From assembly GCA_031296915.1 (NCBI GenBank), contig JAVDPC010000019.1, positions 1 to 64,000 of the forward strand: a DNA stretch of 64,000 nt, written 5' to 3'. A model generated the notes under the pieces. That model made no database searches. It had not been told where the DNA came from and saw only the letters and a list, made by a program, of their open reading frames with translations. Below are positions 42,544 through 50,762 of the stretch, piece after piece (position 1 is the stretch's first letter; each line of letters begins with the position of its first letter). Origin of the DNA: Cerasicoccus frondis. Its GTDB lineage: Bacteria > Verrucomicrobiota > Verrucomicrobiia > Opitutales > Cerasicoccaceae. The translations under genes and the position numbers were made by a program.

Positions 42544-44097
42544 ATGAACGCCGACTCAAAACCTCCTCTGCAGGGCTGGATTAATCTGGCTGCGCCGCTG
42601 GTGCTCTGGGGGTTGCTGTGGTCGGAATTATCGGCCGAATGGATGCTCAACGACCAGTATGGCTATGGGCTTTTCGTGCCGGTGCTGGGGGGCTATCTGC
42701 TCATGCGTCGGTGGTCTGACCGCCCTGAGCCAGCGCCCAAGGGGGAGGGCGCCGCCGCGCTTTGGCTGATGATTGGCGTGATGACGCTCCTGCTCTTTCC
42801 GTTTCGCATTATCTATGACGCCAATGCCGACTGGCGGCTGCTAACTTGGATTCAGGGGCTACTGACCTTGACCGTGACCTTGGCGTTTCTGCTCTACTGG
42901 GGGGGGAGGCCCTGGGTGAGGCACTTTGCACCGGCCATCGTTTTTTGGCTCTTTGCCAACCCATGGGTCGTCACGATTGAGAAGCCGATCGTCAACGGCC
43001 TCATGACGATGGTTGCCGGCTGGGTCGTCGAGTCCGCCAATCTGTTGGGCGTCTTTGCTGAACGCAGCGGCAACATCATTAAGCTGTCCCGGGGGCTAGT
43101 CAGCGTGGAAGAGGCCTGTAGCGGAGTCCGTTCCCTGCAATCCACCCTGATGGCGTCGTATTTCCTGGGGGAACTGCTCCGCTTCCAATGGCGGGTGCGC
43201 ATCGGGCTGATTGTTTCCGGCTGCCTGCTGGCGGTGTTCTTTAATTACGTGCGGACGCTGGTGCTGACGGTTGTGACGGCCCGGGAGGGGGCGGAGGTCA
43301 TGGAGCGCTGGCACGATCCGGCGGGTTACATGGTCTTCGTGATGAGCCTGTTTGGGCTGCTCATGCTGACGGCGATTGCCCAGAAGTTTCGCCCAGACCA
43401 CATTGGCGCCGTTGATGGCGCGCCGCTGCCCGAGGACTTCTCCCCTCGCCTGCTGCCAGCCACGCCACTCGTCGTCGCCATGGCGGCGATGCTGGCCTCC
43501 CTGCCTGCCGTCACGGCTTGGTATGCCTGGCGATCAGAGCCCGTCCGCCTGACCGGCTGGGACTTCAACTGGGAGGCCATGCCGACGCAAGTGGAATTCC
43601 AGTCGATCAACCCCCGCATCGAGGAGGTGCTCCACTACAGTGAGGGGGAGCTCGCTCAATGGCAAGGGCCGGGCAAATTGACCTGGATGGCTTATTTTTT
43701 ACGGTGGGACAGCGCCCGGGCGGCGCAGTTGGGGGGGATTCACCGCCCGGAAGCCTGTCTGCCCGCCAGCGGGTTTAAGATGGTCCGGCGGGATGACGAC
43801 TTCTTCTGGCAGGGGCCGGAGGGCTTGGAGCTCGCCTTTAACACTTATCTGTTCCGCGATGGCGATGACGACATGTATGTCTTTTACTGCCAATGGGATA
43901 AGACCAACTTCCCTTATCATCAAAAGACCGGGCGCTTCCAACTGGATCGCTTTACCGACACCTGGAACGGCGAGCGGAAAGACGGCAAGATCAAGCTGGA
44001 GATCTTCGTGTTCAACGCCCGTACCCGGACCGAAGCACTCAGCGGCCTCAAGGACATTCTGGCCAAAGTCATCGAACCAGAAATCAGCCAATCATAA
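42544..44097 (+). CDS. Exosortase fused to an EpsI domain
   Basis: A 517-residue integral membrane transpeptidase-like enzyme. About eight helices fill residues 10-320. The three conserved exosortase residues are C192 in EEACSGVRS, R237 in FNYVRTLVL and H257 in WHDPAGYMV. Exosortases recognise the PEP-CTERM signal of exported proteins and cleave and probably transfer them. The last 190 residues are an EpsI domain (GGIHRPEACLPASGFKMVRR), normally a separate or fused partner involved in exopolysaccharide export. Two PEP-CTERM substrates lie in the window (26656 and 62346), both far from the enzyme, as is usual. Confidence 0.9.
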   Translation: MNADSKPPLQGWINLAAPLVLWGLLWSELSAEWMLNDQYGYGLFVPVLGGYLLMRRWSDRPEPAPKGEGAAALWLMIGVMTLLLFPFRIIYDANADWRLLTWIQGLLTLTVTLAFLLYWGGRPWVRHFAPAIVFWLFANPWVVTIEKPIVNGLMTMVAGWVVESANLLGVFAERSGNIIKLSRGLVSVEEACSGVRSLQSTLMASYFLGELLRFQWRVRIGLIVSGCLLAVFFNYVRTLVLTVVTAREGAEVMERWHDPAGYMVFVMSLFGLLMLTAIAQKFRPDHIGAVDGAPLPEDFSPRLLPATPLVVAMAAMLASLPAVTAWYAWRSEPVRLTGWDFNWEAMPTQVEFQSINPRIEEVLHYSEGELAQWQGPGKLTWMAYFLRWDSARAAQLGGIHRPEACLPASGFKMVRRDDDFFWQGPEGLELAFNTYLFRDGDDDMYVFYCQWDKTNFPYHQKTGRFQLDRFTDTWNGERKDGKIKLEIFVFNARTRTEALSGLKDILAKVIEPEISQS

Positions 44098-44128
44098 CGA
44101 ATGGCATGCTTTTAGCTAAGCTTTGCCC

Positions 44129-44623
44129 GTGTCTGCGATTGACAAAGTAGAGCGTCGCGTGCGCTGCCTTTTTGACTTATCCCACGTAATCGGCGTATTC
44201 GTCATGGATGTGGAGGGGGATACCTTCGCCAGCATGACCTACCCGGGCCTCACCGAAGCGGAGAACGCCGGTAAATACGTGCTCAAATATTATCAGGACA
44301 ACCGAACTAACATCGGTAATGACCAATTGAAGTCACATAACCGGGGCAGTCTCACCATTCACATTATACGTGGCCGGGAAGGCGCTGTGGCGGTGGCCGC
44401 CCAAAAGCAGGCCAACCTGCCCGGCATTCGCATTCTGGCAAAGAAACTCGCGGGCGACCTGACTTTGGCCGTCATGCAAGCTCTGACTGATGCCGCCGAA
44501 GTGGACGAGGAACGCGCTCCGAAGCTAGATAAGCCCAAGAGCAAACCGCCCATGCCGGACCCCTCGCTGAAGAAAAATCCTCTGGAGAAGGAGCCTGCAG
44601 AGGCCTCGTCGGCCAAAGAGTAG
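44129..44623 (+). CDS. Small roadblock/LC7-like protein
   Basis: A 164-residue cytosolic protein from GTG 44129, a few bases into an open frame beginning at 44123. Residues 1-115 follow a roadblock/LC7-like outline: VRCLFDLSHVIGVFVMDVEG, a central helix (AENAGKYVLKYYQDNR), and the strand-helix end REGAVAVAAQKQANLPGIRI. The last 50 residues are charged and proline-rich (PKSKPPMPDPSLKKNPLEKE). The fold match is weak. It follows the exosortase by 31 bases and may be co-transcribed. Three more proteins of similar character are encoded at 45898-47736. Confidence 0.55.
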   Translation: MSAIDKVERRVRCLFDLSHVIGVFVMDVEGDTFASMTYPGLTEAENAGKYVLKYYQDNRTNIGNDQLKSHNRGSLTIHIIRGREGAVAVAAQKQANLPGIRILAKKLAGDLTLAVMQALTDAAEVDEERAPKLDKPKSKPPMPDPSLKKNPLEKEPAEASSAKE

Positions 44624-45897
44624 CTGCACCCCTGGAAGCGGGAGAAATAAGTGGCGCAACGTCGTTTTTAGCCCGATGCCGCGTGACATCGATTGGCTGA
44701 AGCTGGCGCAAGAATGCGTTTAAACCGGTATGCCACACCGCAACGTCTGTGAAGCGGCGATGACTGCATCGGTCCAGCCCCAGGCGCAACACTCACGGCT
44801 GCGGGGGCAACGACTAGACTGAGGACGATGCGTACGCTTACGTCTCGGGCGCCGGCACAACTGCGCGGCTGAAATTTGCTGAATATTTCATGATAGGATG
44901 GCGTTGATTTGCGTTGGGAGTCTTTCCCAATGATCGCTTTTCAATATAGAGTAAACGCATAACGATGCAAGCAATTTCAGTGAACAATTTAACATTTAAA
45001 CACTCGGCCACTATTTTCATTTTGTCGCGAGGATCAAATTCTAGCCACTTACAAGAAGCTCAGAATGAAAAAACGCCAATCGCCAACTGGCCCTATCGCC
45101 ACACCGCCATGAGGCCCAAGCAATGACTTTAGCCTCCATCATTGTGGGTTCAGCACTAAATATTTCTTGGTAACAATACACATACCAGCCTCAAACCCGG
45201 AGTCAGTCCTGAATTTCACGGCCATAATGGCCAGAAATTCGCCCCAGTGGCCATCACCACGATAGCACATTCAACACTGTATATCATTAATACAGTATAA
45301 GCAACAAGCACAGATTGATTAAACGATGGACTTCAAAACCGCCCCAGCGTCACATCCTACGCATCGAAACAATACAGCCTACACTGTCTTAAACATACAG
45401 CTTAGAGCTTATTCATATAGAACATCCAAAAACCCACAACCCACTAACAAAAGAACCAAATCTCTCCTTAATTTCATCTCACACATATAATGCATAATCA
45501 AATTTAACCAATGCCTTATTCAAAATAAGAAAGCCTAAAACTGACCTAAACATTTGCAAACAACCTCGATACCAGTTGACGGAAAGGACCGAGGATATTC
45601 TGATAATAGTCATACGAATGCCATTTATAATCCCATCAACACACTATTTCCTCTACCAAACACCCCCTACCCAAAGCATTCCATCAGTCACTACCAAAAA
45701 GCAGTCAAAAATTGTGGCTTCAATAATTAGCGCATCAATCAGAAATAAAATAAAAGCGATGTAGTTAGTTATCCATAACCAAAATTGAGTCTAAAATATC
45801 GAACCTACCACCTAGACCTTAAGGCTTAATTCATAACTTCCCGGACATGCGCAGACCATAGCGCTTAAATCGAAAAATCACCTACGCTTTTTAAATA
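44624..45897. other. AT-rich gene desert with one hairpin
   Basis: Nearly 1.3 kb without a convincing gene. From about 45050 the base composition turns strongly AT-rich. The only structure I see is a 30-bp inverted repeat at 45211-45240, GAATTTC-ACGGCCAT-AATGGCCA-GAAATTC. An open frame at 45576-45764 is low-complexity and probably chance. The region may be the remnant of an acquired element or hold untranslated RNA; neither is supported further. Confidence 0.5.
45211..45240. repeat. 30-bp inverted repeat in the gene desert
   Basis: GAATTTC at the left end and GAAATTC at the right end pair around the near-palindrome GGCCATAATGGCC. Fifteen bases per arm, one bulged position. Confidence 0.55.
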
Positions 45898-46437
45898 ATG
45901 AGAACGAGTCATCTCAAGAAAATGATCCAAGACAATGGCTGGGAAGATGCGTGGTGGCTCTGCTGCGACCGGGAAATACACCCTGAAGTGCTCAACACCA
46001 ATCAGGTCGACGTCTACCTCGTTCACAATGAAACCCGTAACATTGCCGTCCTGCACGTCAGCGAAGCTGGTCAGGAGCACGAAAACTGGCTCTACCTGAC
46101 CAATGAGCCGGAGCCAGCGGCAAAAACTGTCGAACCGACGCCTACCCCGGCGCACAACTCAGAGCTAGCTGACGTCAACGCGCAAATGGCGCAGGCCCAA
46201 GAGCTCATCAGGGCGCTAGCTGATCGGGTTTCCCTGCTGGAGCGTCACATCATGACGCTGAACAAGCCGCTCAGAGAGGCCATGGATATCATTGATGAAC
46301 GGGCGCGCTTCCTCAGCGAGTCCGAAGAAGCGCTCATTGCCCGAATGGATGAGCAAGAGCGCACACAAGCCGAGCTGGATCAACTGAGAGAAGAGCTCGC
46401 TTCCCGCCAGGCGTTTAAAGTGGTTTCCAGCTCCTAA
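45898..46437 (+). CDS. Hypothetical protein with coiled-coil C-terminus
   Basis: A 179-residue cytosolic protein. The first 70 residues are strand-rich (WEDAWWLCCDREIHPEVLNT, later YLVHNETRNIAVLHVSEAGQ) and match no family I recognise. A proline/threonine linker (EPTPTPAHNSEL) leads to a long coiled coil from about 85 to 172 (AQELIRALADRVSLLERHIM, ARFLSESEEALIARMDEQER). It opens a four-gene cluster after the AT-rich region, spaced 16 bases from the next gene. Its N-terminal domain may contact the roadblock-like proteins downstream, which is inference. Confidence 0.6.
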   Translation: MRTSHLKKMIQDNGWEDAWWLCCDREIHPEVLNTNQVDVYLVHNETRNIAVLHVSEAGQEHENWLYLTNEPEPAAKTVEPTPTPAHNSELADVNAQMAQAQELIRALADRVSLLERHIMTLNKPLREAMDIIDERARFLSESEEALIARMDEQERTQAELDQLREELASRQAFKVVSSS

Positions 46438-46452
46438 CCGACCTTGCGGACA

Positions 46453-46971
46453 ATGCCCAACACCCAACTATCCAAGCTCAAAAAGGAAATCTCCGAGCTC
46501 GAGAACGAGAAGGCAATCAAGCTGATCCTGGGCTACGACGCCAACACCGACCAAACACTCTATTGGTACTCCACTAAATCTTACAATGAAGGGCAAAAAA
46601 GCGCGATTCGCGAGCTCGCTTCACAGCGATTGGATAAGAGCACTGGCATCACCACCACGATGGTAACCCAGAATCGCAATGAAATCATTCTCTTCTCCCA
46701 CCGCGATTCCCTGTCCGCAGTCATCATAGCCGACTCCAAAGCAATCACCACCGCGTTAGCGCGGACCCACTCGCTCCTTCTAATCGATTTTCTATCGTGC
46801 CTCCTTCAATCACGCAGCGAACACCAGGAGCCAAACGCCAACGATGCCCAAGCAACCGAAACCCTCGCTTCTCCGCAAGCAAAGCAACCCCGGCAATACC
46901 CAAAGCCAAGAAGCAAGCCGCAGAAAATCAGGAGAAACTATCCTAAACCCAATTCGCTCCCTCCTTTCTAA
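46453..46971 (+). CDS. Hypothetical, possibly roadblock-like protein
   Basis: A 172-residue protein from ATG 46453. A short coiled N-terminus (LSKLKKEISELENEKAIKLI) precedes a domain at about 25-115 whose strand order (LGYDANTDQTLYWYS, ILFSHRDSLSAVIIADSKAI, LIDFLSCLL) recalls an LC7 fold, though the match is weak. The last 50 residues are proline- and basic-rich (KQPRQYPKPRSKPQKIRRNY) and look disordered. The frame of an overlapping start at 46844 only gives the correct downstream protein, so it is not a second gene. Confidence 0.5.
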   Translation: MPNTQLSKLKKEISELENEKAIKLILGYDANTDQTLYWYSTKSYNEGQKSAIRELASQRLDKSTGITTTMVTQNRNEIILFSHRDSLSAVIIADSKAITTALARTHSLLLIDFLSCLLQSRSEHQEPNANDAQATETLASPQAKQPRQYPKPRSKPQKIRRNYPKPNSLPPF

Positions 46972-47017
46972 ACTTCACCTGCACAAAGCAGACACAGAAC
47001 CACAAAATACGAATACT

Positions 47018-47374
47018 ATGAAACAAGTAGAACTCGACGAACTGACCTCAATCAACGGCTTCATCGGCGCTTGCCTCGTCGACTCCGACAGCGGCATGGT
47101 CCTCGGCATGGTCGGCGGTGGACAGATCAACCTGGATGTAGCCGCAGCAGGCAACACCGAGGTTGTCAAAGCCAAGCGCAAGACGATGCAAAGCCTGGGG
47201 CTCGACGATAAGATCGAAGACATCCTCATCACCCTGGGAACCCAATACCACCTGATCCGCCCCTTGAAATCCAACGAAGCCGTTTTCCTCTACATTGCCT
47301 TGCTTCGCAGCCAAGCCAACCTCGGCATGGCTCGTATCTCCCTCGCTACATTTGAAAAGGGAATCAGCCTTTAA
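47018..47374 (+). CDS. Roadblock/LC7 domain protein
   Basis: A 118-residue protein consisting of one roadblock/LC7 domain: LDELTSINGFIGACLVDSDS, GMVLGMVGGG, the helix VVKAKRKTMQSLG, IEDILITLGTQYHLIRPLKS and VFLYIALLRSQANLGMARI. Such domains form dimers and in bacteria often act with Ras-like GTPases (MglB with MglA) or chemosensory proteins. No GTPase gene lies in the window, so any partner would be elsewhere. It is the clearest LC7 member of the local cluster and sits between two weaker ones. Confidence 0.75.
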   Translation: MKQVELDELTSINGFIGACLVDSDSGMVLGMVGGGQINLDVAAAGNTEVVKAKRKTMQSLGLDDKIEDILITLGTQYHLIRPLKSNEAVFLYIALLRSQANLGMARISLATFEKGISL

Positions 47375-47403
47375 ACCTGGGCCGTAACGAGTGGCCATGA
47401 TCC

Positions 47404-47736
47404 ATGGAAATACCTGATGCATTTGTCCAAATGGCGAAGGCTTCACAAGGCCTCACCATTATAGTTGTCAAAGGTAACGGGCAACCACTCTTCGCACATC
47501 CTGCTCAGGCTGCCAAGAACAACGTCGTCAAACCGACGGTTCATGTAGTCAACCGCATCTCGAAAATTACCAATGGGTCCGAGAAGCCAGAACTGGTGAT
47601 CTACCAAAGCGATCAATGCGTAAGGATCATCGGCCAGATTGACCAATCCTCCTGGCTTCAGATCTGCGACGAAACCTGCCCTAACCTAGGCTTAGCCATC
47701 CGGCAATTTGAGCAATACGCCAATTTATTTGCCTAA
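47404..47736 (+). CDS. Small roadblock-like protein
   Basis: A 110-residue protein with the beta-alpha-beta pattern of an LC7 domain: FVQMAKASQGLTIIVVKGNG, QPLFAHPAQAAKN, the central SKITNGSEKPELVIYQSDQC and the terminal helix ETCPNLGLAIRQFEQYANLF. The similarity is visible only in outline. It is last in the four-gene cluster and is followed by a strong terminator. Its tight packing with the previous gene (29 bases) suggests one operon. Confidence 0.55.
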   Translation: MEIPDAFVQMAKASQGLTIIVVKGNGQPLFAHPAQAAKNNVVKPTVHVVNRISKITNGSEKPELVIYQSDQCVRIIGQIDQSSWLQICDETCPNLGLAIRQFEQYANLFA

Positions 47737-47752
47737 ACTGCGAGCCTGACTC

Positions 47753-47793
47753 AAGTGGCGCGACCATCACTACCCAAGGTCGCGCCACTTTTA
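47753..47793 (+). terminator. Terminator after the roadblock cluster
   Basis: AAGTGGCGCGACC and GGTCGCGCCACTT form a perfect 13-bp stem around 12 bases, followed by a short T run. It ends the 45898-47736 cluster. Confidence 0.75.
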
Positions 47794-47940
47794 AAACAAT
47801 TTATACGAATAAAACCCAGGATATTGAGGATCGATACGAAACGTTTTAAGTGAAGAGCTAGACTCTTTAACCAGGTGAATGTCGCGACTGTGCGCACTTC
47901 ACGAGGCCACCGACTCCGCCCTGGCCGCTCTTCCCCCCAA

Positions 47941-48219
47941 TTAGCATACCCTCGGCATCAAGAGTCCAAGCAAGAATGCGACAGAAATAAAAAATAGGCC
48001 TGTAACTCGCAATTTGGGATCACTTTTCCACAGCGAAATGGTGAATACAACCATTCCCAATGCACTGATCCAAAACATTTTATCGAGCAGTATCGTCCTA
48101 TGACTATGAGGAATTCCGTAAATGTGCGTTTGTGAGTTTGCTATGATAAGATGAAAAATCACATACCCATAGAACCATGTAATTGAAGCAATTAGGCCGA
48201 TACGCGAATATTTTTTCAT
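47941..48219 (-). CDS. Small membrane protein, hypothetical
   Basis: A 92-residue protein with three predicted helices: about 6-27 (IGLIASITWFYGYVIFHLII), 46-63 (KMFWISALGMVVFTISLW) and 70-88 (VTGLFFISVAFLLGLLMP). No family recognised. It is slightly AT-rich compared with gpsA, which lies upstream on the same strand and from which it is separated by 34 bases. Confidence 0.55.
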   Translation of the reverse strand: MKKYSRIGLIASITWFYGYVIFHLIIANSQTHIYGIPHSHRTILLDKMFWISALGMVVFTISLWKSDPKLRVTGLFFISVAFLLGLLMPRVC

Positions 48220-48253
48220 ATTTCATCCAAGGAGCGGAACGCCGTAGAATCAA

Positions 48254-49258
48254 TCAAACCGACTCAGCCTTGAGGTCGCGGCCCATCAGGTTGCGCACGG
48301 TTTCGACTGGGTTGCCGTTTTCGTAGCAGACGCGGTGTATCTCGCCCAGAATCGGCGCTTCGACTCCGGCCTGCGTGACGATTTCCTTTACGCATTGCGC
48401 GGCCCAGTAGCCCTCGACCACGGTTTTGCGCCCCGTCATGAGTTCATCAATGCCCTGCCCTTGCGCCAGCGATTCGCCAAAGGTTCGGTTGCGGCTCCAC
48501 TCACCATTGCAAGTGGCCACAAGATCACCAAAGCCACTGAGCCCATACATGGTCTCCGGCTTGGCGCCGATCGCCGCGCCAATGCGCACCATCTCGGCCA
48601 AAGCACGGGTGAGGAACGCAGCTTTCGCGTTGTCGCCCAGTTGGAGCCCGTCGCAAAGCCCTGCCCCGATGGCGTAAACATTTTTCAAGCAGCCGCCAAG
48701 CTCCACACCACGAAGATCACTGCTACGGTAGACGCGAAGGCTTTCGCTGCTGATTGCATGCTGCGCTTCCGTCAGTTGGGACTTATCCCCCTCCGCCGCC
48801 AGCACGATTGCGGTCGGCTTGCCCGCAGCGACCTCTCCGGCAAAAGTTGGGCCGGACAGCACTGCGGCGGACAGCTCCGGCAGCAACTCCTGGACAATTT
48901 CCGCTGGAGCGCGGAGCGTTGAGCGCTCATAGCCTTTGCACAGCGCAATCGCCATTTTAAGCTGCTCCGCGCCTGAAAGCGCCGGACGGATTTTTTCGCA
49001 AAGCTCGCGTAAGCCAGTCGACGGGCACGCCAGGATGACATAGTCCGCCTCCATTAGCACGGGGCTGATTTCGTGACCGATCTGAATGCTGTGGGGCAGT
49101 TTGTAGCCGGGCAGGTAGTCAGTGTTTTCACGCTCGGAAGCGAGTTGCAGGGCTTGCTCCATGCGGCGGGGAACGAGGGTAACGCTTTGTCCAGCGCGGT
49201 GCAGGCTGATGGCCATCGCTGTGCCCCAGGCGCCAGCGCCAAGTATTGCAAAATTCAT
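48254..49258 (-). CDS. gpsA: Glycerol-3-phosphate dehydrogenase [NAD(P)+]
   Basis: A 334-residue cytosolic dehydrogenase that makes sn-glycerol 3-phosphate for phospholipid synthesis from dihydroxyacetone phosphate. The Rossmann loop is [20 protein letters not shown] at 2-21; the substrate-domain motif [20 protein letters not shown] and the catalytic region [20 protein letters not shown] with its lysine follow, then [23 protein letters not shown] 49258 (MNFAILGAG) starts right at the first strand; an earlier in-frame start adds 13 residues without conservation. Length is normal for GpsA. It is divergent from the amino-acid dehydrogenase gene. Confidence 0.95.
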   Translation of the reverse strand: MNFAILGAGAWGTAMAISLHRAGQSVTLVPRRMEQALQLASERENTDYLPGYKLPHSIQIGHEISPVLMEADYVILACPSTGLRELCEKIRPALSGAEQLKMAIALCKGYERSTLRAPAEIVQELLPELSAAVLSGPTFAGEVAAGKPTAIVLAAEGDKSQLTEAQHAISSESLRVYRSSDLRGVELGGCLKNVYAIGAGLCDGLQLGDNAKAAFLTRALAEMVRIGAAIGAKPETMYGLSGFGDLVATCNGEWSRNRTFGESLAQGQGIDELMTGRKTVVEGYWAAQCVKEIVTQAGVEAPILGEIHRVCYENGNPVETVRNLMGRDLKAESV

Positions 49259-49403
49259 GGCGCGAGCTAAACACGCCAACTTACCGGAGTCGCGCAAAAA
49301 TTGTTAGCCGCAATAAGTTTTCATATAATCCTGTGCTCATGGTAATTTGGTCTAGAATGCGCTGTATTCTGGCTTTACTGTAGCGTTTTAAACGCTTCGA
49401 GCC

Positions 49404-50633
49404 ATGAGATCACACAGTGACATCGTCATCGTCGGCGGCGGAATTATCGGACTCGCCTGCGCGTATTACCTGCGCAAAGCCGGACGCAGCGTGTGCCTGG
49501 TGGATCGCGGAAAAATCGGCCAGGGCGCTTCCCACGCCAACTGCGGGCTCGTGACCCCCAGCCACGCCCTGCCCCTGACGCAGCCCGGCATGGTCGCCAA
49601 AGGCTTGAAATGGATGCTCCACAGCGATTCCCCCTTTTACATCAAGCCGGATCTTGATCTGCCCAAATTTCTGTGGCTGCTCAAATTTGCCCTGCGCTGC
49701 AATGAGCGTGACATGCTCCAAGCCATGCGAGGCCGCAAGGCCATCCTCGACAGCTCACGTCAACTCTATGACGAGCTCTTCGCCGAACATGCGATGGACT
49801 GCGAATGGCATGACCAAGGCGTGCTTTTCGTCTTCAAGGAAAGCGCGGGCATGCACGCCTACGAAAAGACCAACGCCATCCTGGCCGAGCAAAACCTGGG
49901 GGCGACCCCGTTAACTGGCAAGGAACTCCACGCACGCGAGCCCGCCCTCTTGGACGACGTCTACGGCGCCTGGCACTATGAGATGGACGGGCATTTGCGG
50001 CCAGATCGCCTGGTCAGCGAATGGTTACGCGTCGTGCGTGGCCTGGGAGTGAAAATTGTCGAAGACTTTCAGATCGGCGCCATCGACGGCCCCACCCTTT
50101 ACAGCGCCAACGGCGAACTGCGGGGCGACCACATTGTGCTGGCGACAGGCGCTTGGTCATCCCGCCTGAGTCGCGCACTGGGCGCGCATATCCCCATTCA
50201 GCCCGGCAAAGGCTATAGCATCACGATGACCCGACCGACCAATCCGGTGAAAATCCCCTGCCTCTTCCAAGAGGTCAAAATGGTGGCGACGCCATTCGAC
50301 AGCGGATACCGACTGGGCGGCACCATGGAGTTTGCCGGCTTTGACGAGCGGCTGAACGAAACGCGCATCCAAGCCATCCGCCGCAGCGCAACGCAATACC
50401 TCCGCGAGCCCGAGGGTCCGGAGATCACCGAGACATGGTATGGCTGGCGCCCCATGACCTCAGACGGCCTGCCGATCATTGCCCGGGCGCCTCGCCGCCC
50501 TAATATCACCATTGCCGCAGGTCATAATATGCTGGGCCTCAGCATGGCCCCCGCCACCGGAAAACTGGTCGCTGAATTGATCACCGGTGAGACGCCGCAC
50601 ATCGACCCGCATCCATATCGCTTTCAGCGGTAG
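49404..50633 (+). CDS. FAD-dependent D-amino acid dehydrogenase-like oxidoreductase
   Basis: A 409-residue DAO-family flavoenzyme. The FAD-binding motif is IVIVGGGIIGLACAYYLRKA at residues 5-24, the second FAD contact ASHANCGLVTPSHALPLTQP, and the C-terminal part WRPMTSDGLPIIARAPRRPN and AAGHNMLGLSMAPATGKLVA. The pattern, especially the N-terminal GLVTPSHALPLTQPG, fits DadA-type D-amino acid dehydrogenases, which oxidise D-alanine and other D-amino acids and pass electrons to the respiratory chain. Substrate specificity is not determinable. A gene for an alanine racemase is not adjacent. The following monooxygenase gene starts 130 bases downstream. Confidence 0.8.
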   Translation: MRSHSDIVIVGGGIIGLACAYYLRKAGRSVCLVDRGKIGQGASHANCGLVTPSHALPLTQPGMVAKGLKWMLHSDSPFYIKPDLDLPKFLWLLKFALRCNERDMLQAMRGRKAILDSSRQLYDELFAEHAMDCEWHDQGVLFVFKESAGMHAYEKTNAILAEQNLGATPLTGKELHAREPALLDDVYGAWHYEMDGHLRPDRLVSEWLRVVRGLGVKIVEDFQIGAIDGPTLYSANGELRGDHIVLATGAWSSRLSRALGAHIPIQPGKGYSITMTRPTNPVKIPCLFQEVKMVATPFDSGYRLGGTMEFAGFDERLNETRIQAIRRSATQYLREPEGPEITETWYGWRPMTSDGLPIIARAPRRPNITIAAGHNMLGLSMAPATGKLVAELITGETPHIDPHPYRFQR

Positions 50634-50762
50634 CCTCAGCCAACCGCGCCAGCACAGTTAATTAATTTTTCCGGACGATACCCGTTGCGTTCGGTTGGAG
50701 AAGTTATAAAGATGCACGCGGAATTATCTCCGCCCTGCTGTTCAACTATTTACCAGAACCTG

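Noticed and set aside
45576..45764. A 62-residue plus-strand frame in the AT-rich desert
   Set aside because: Low-complexity I/T/S/K-rich translation without ribosome-binding signal; likely chance in AT-rich DNA.
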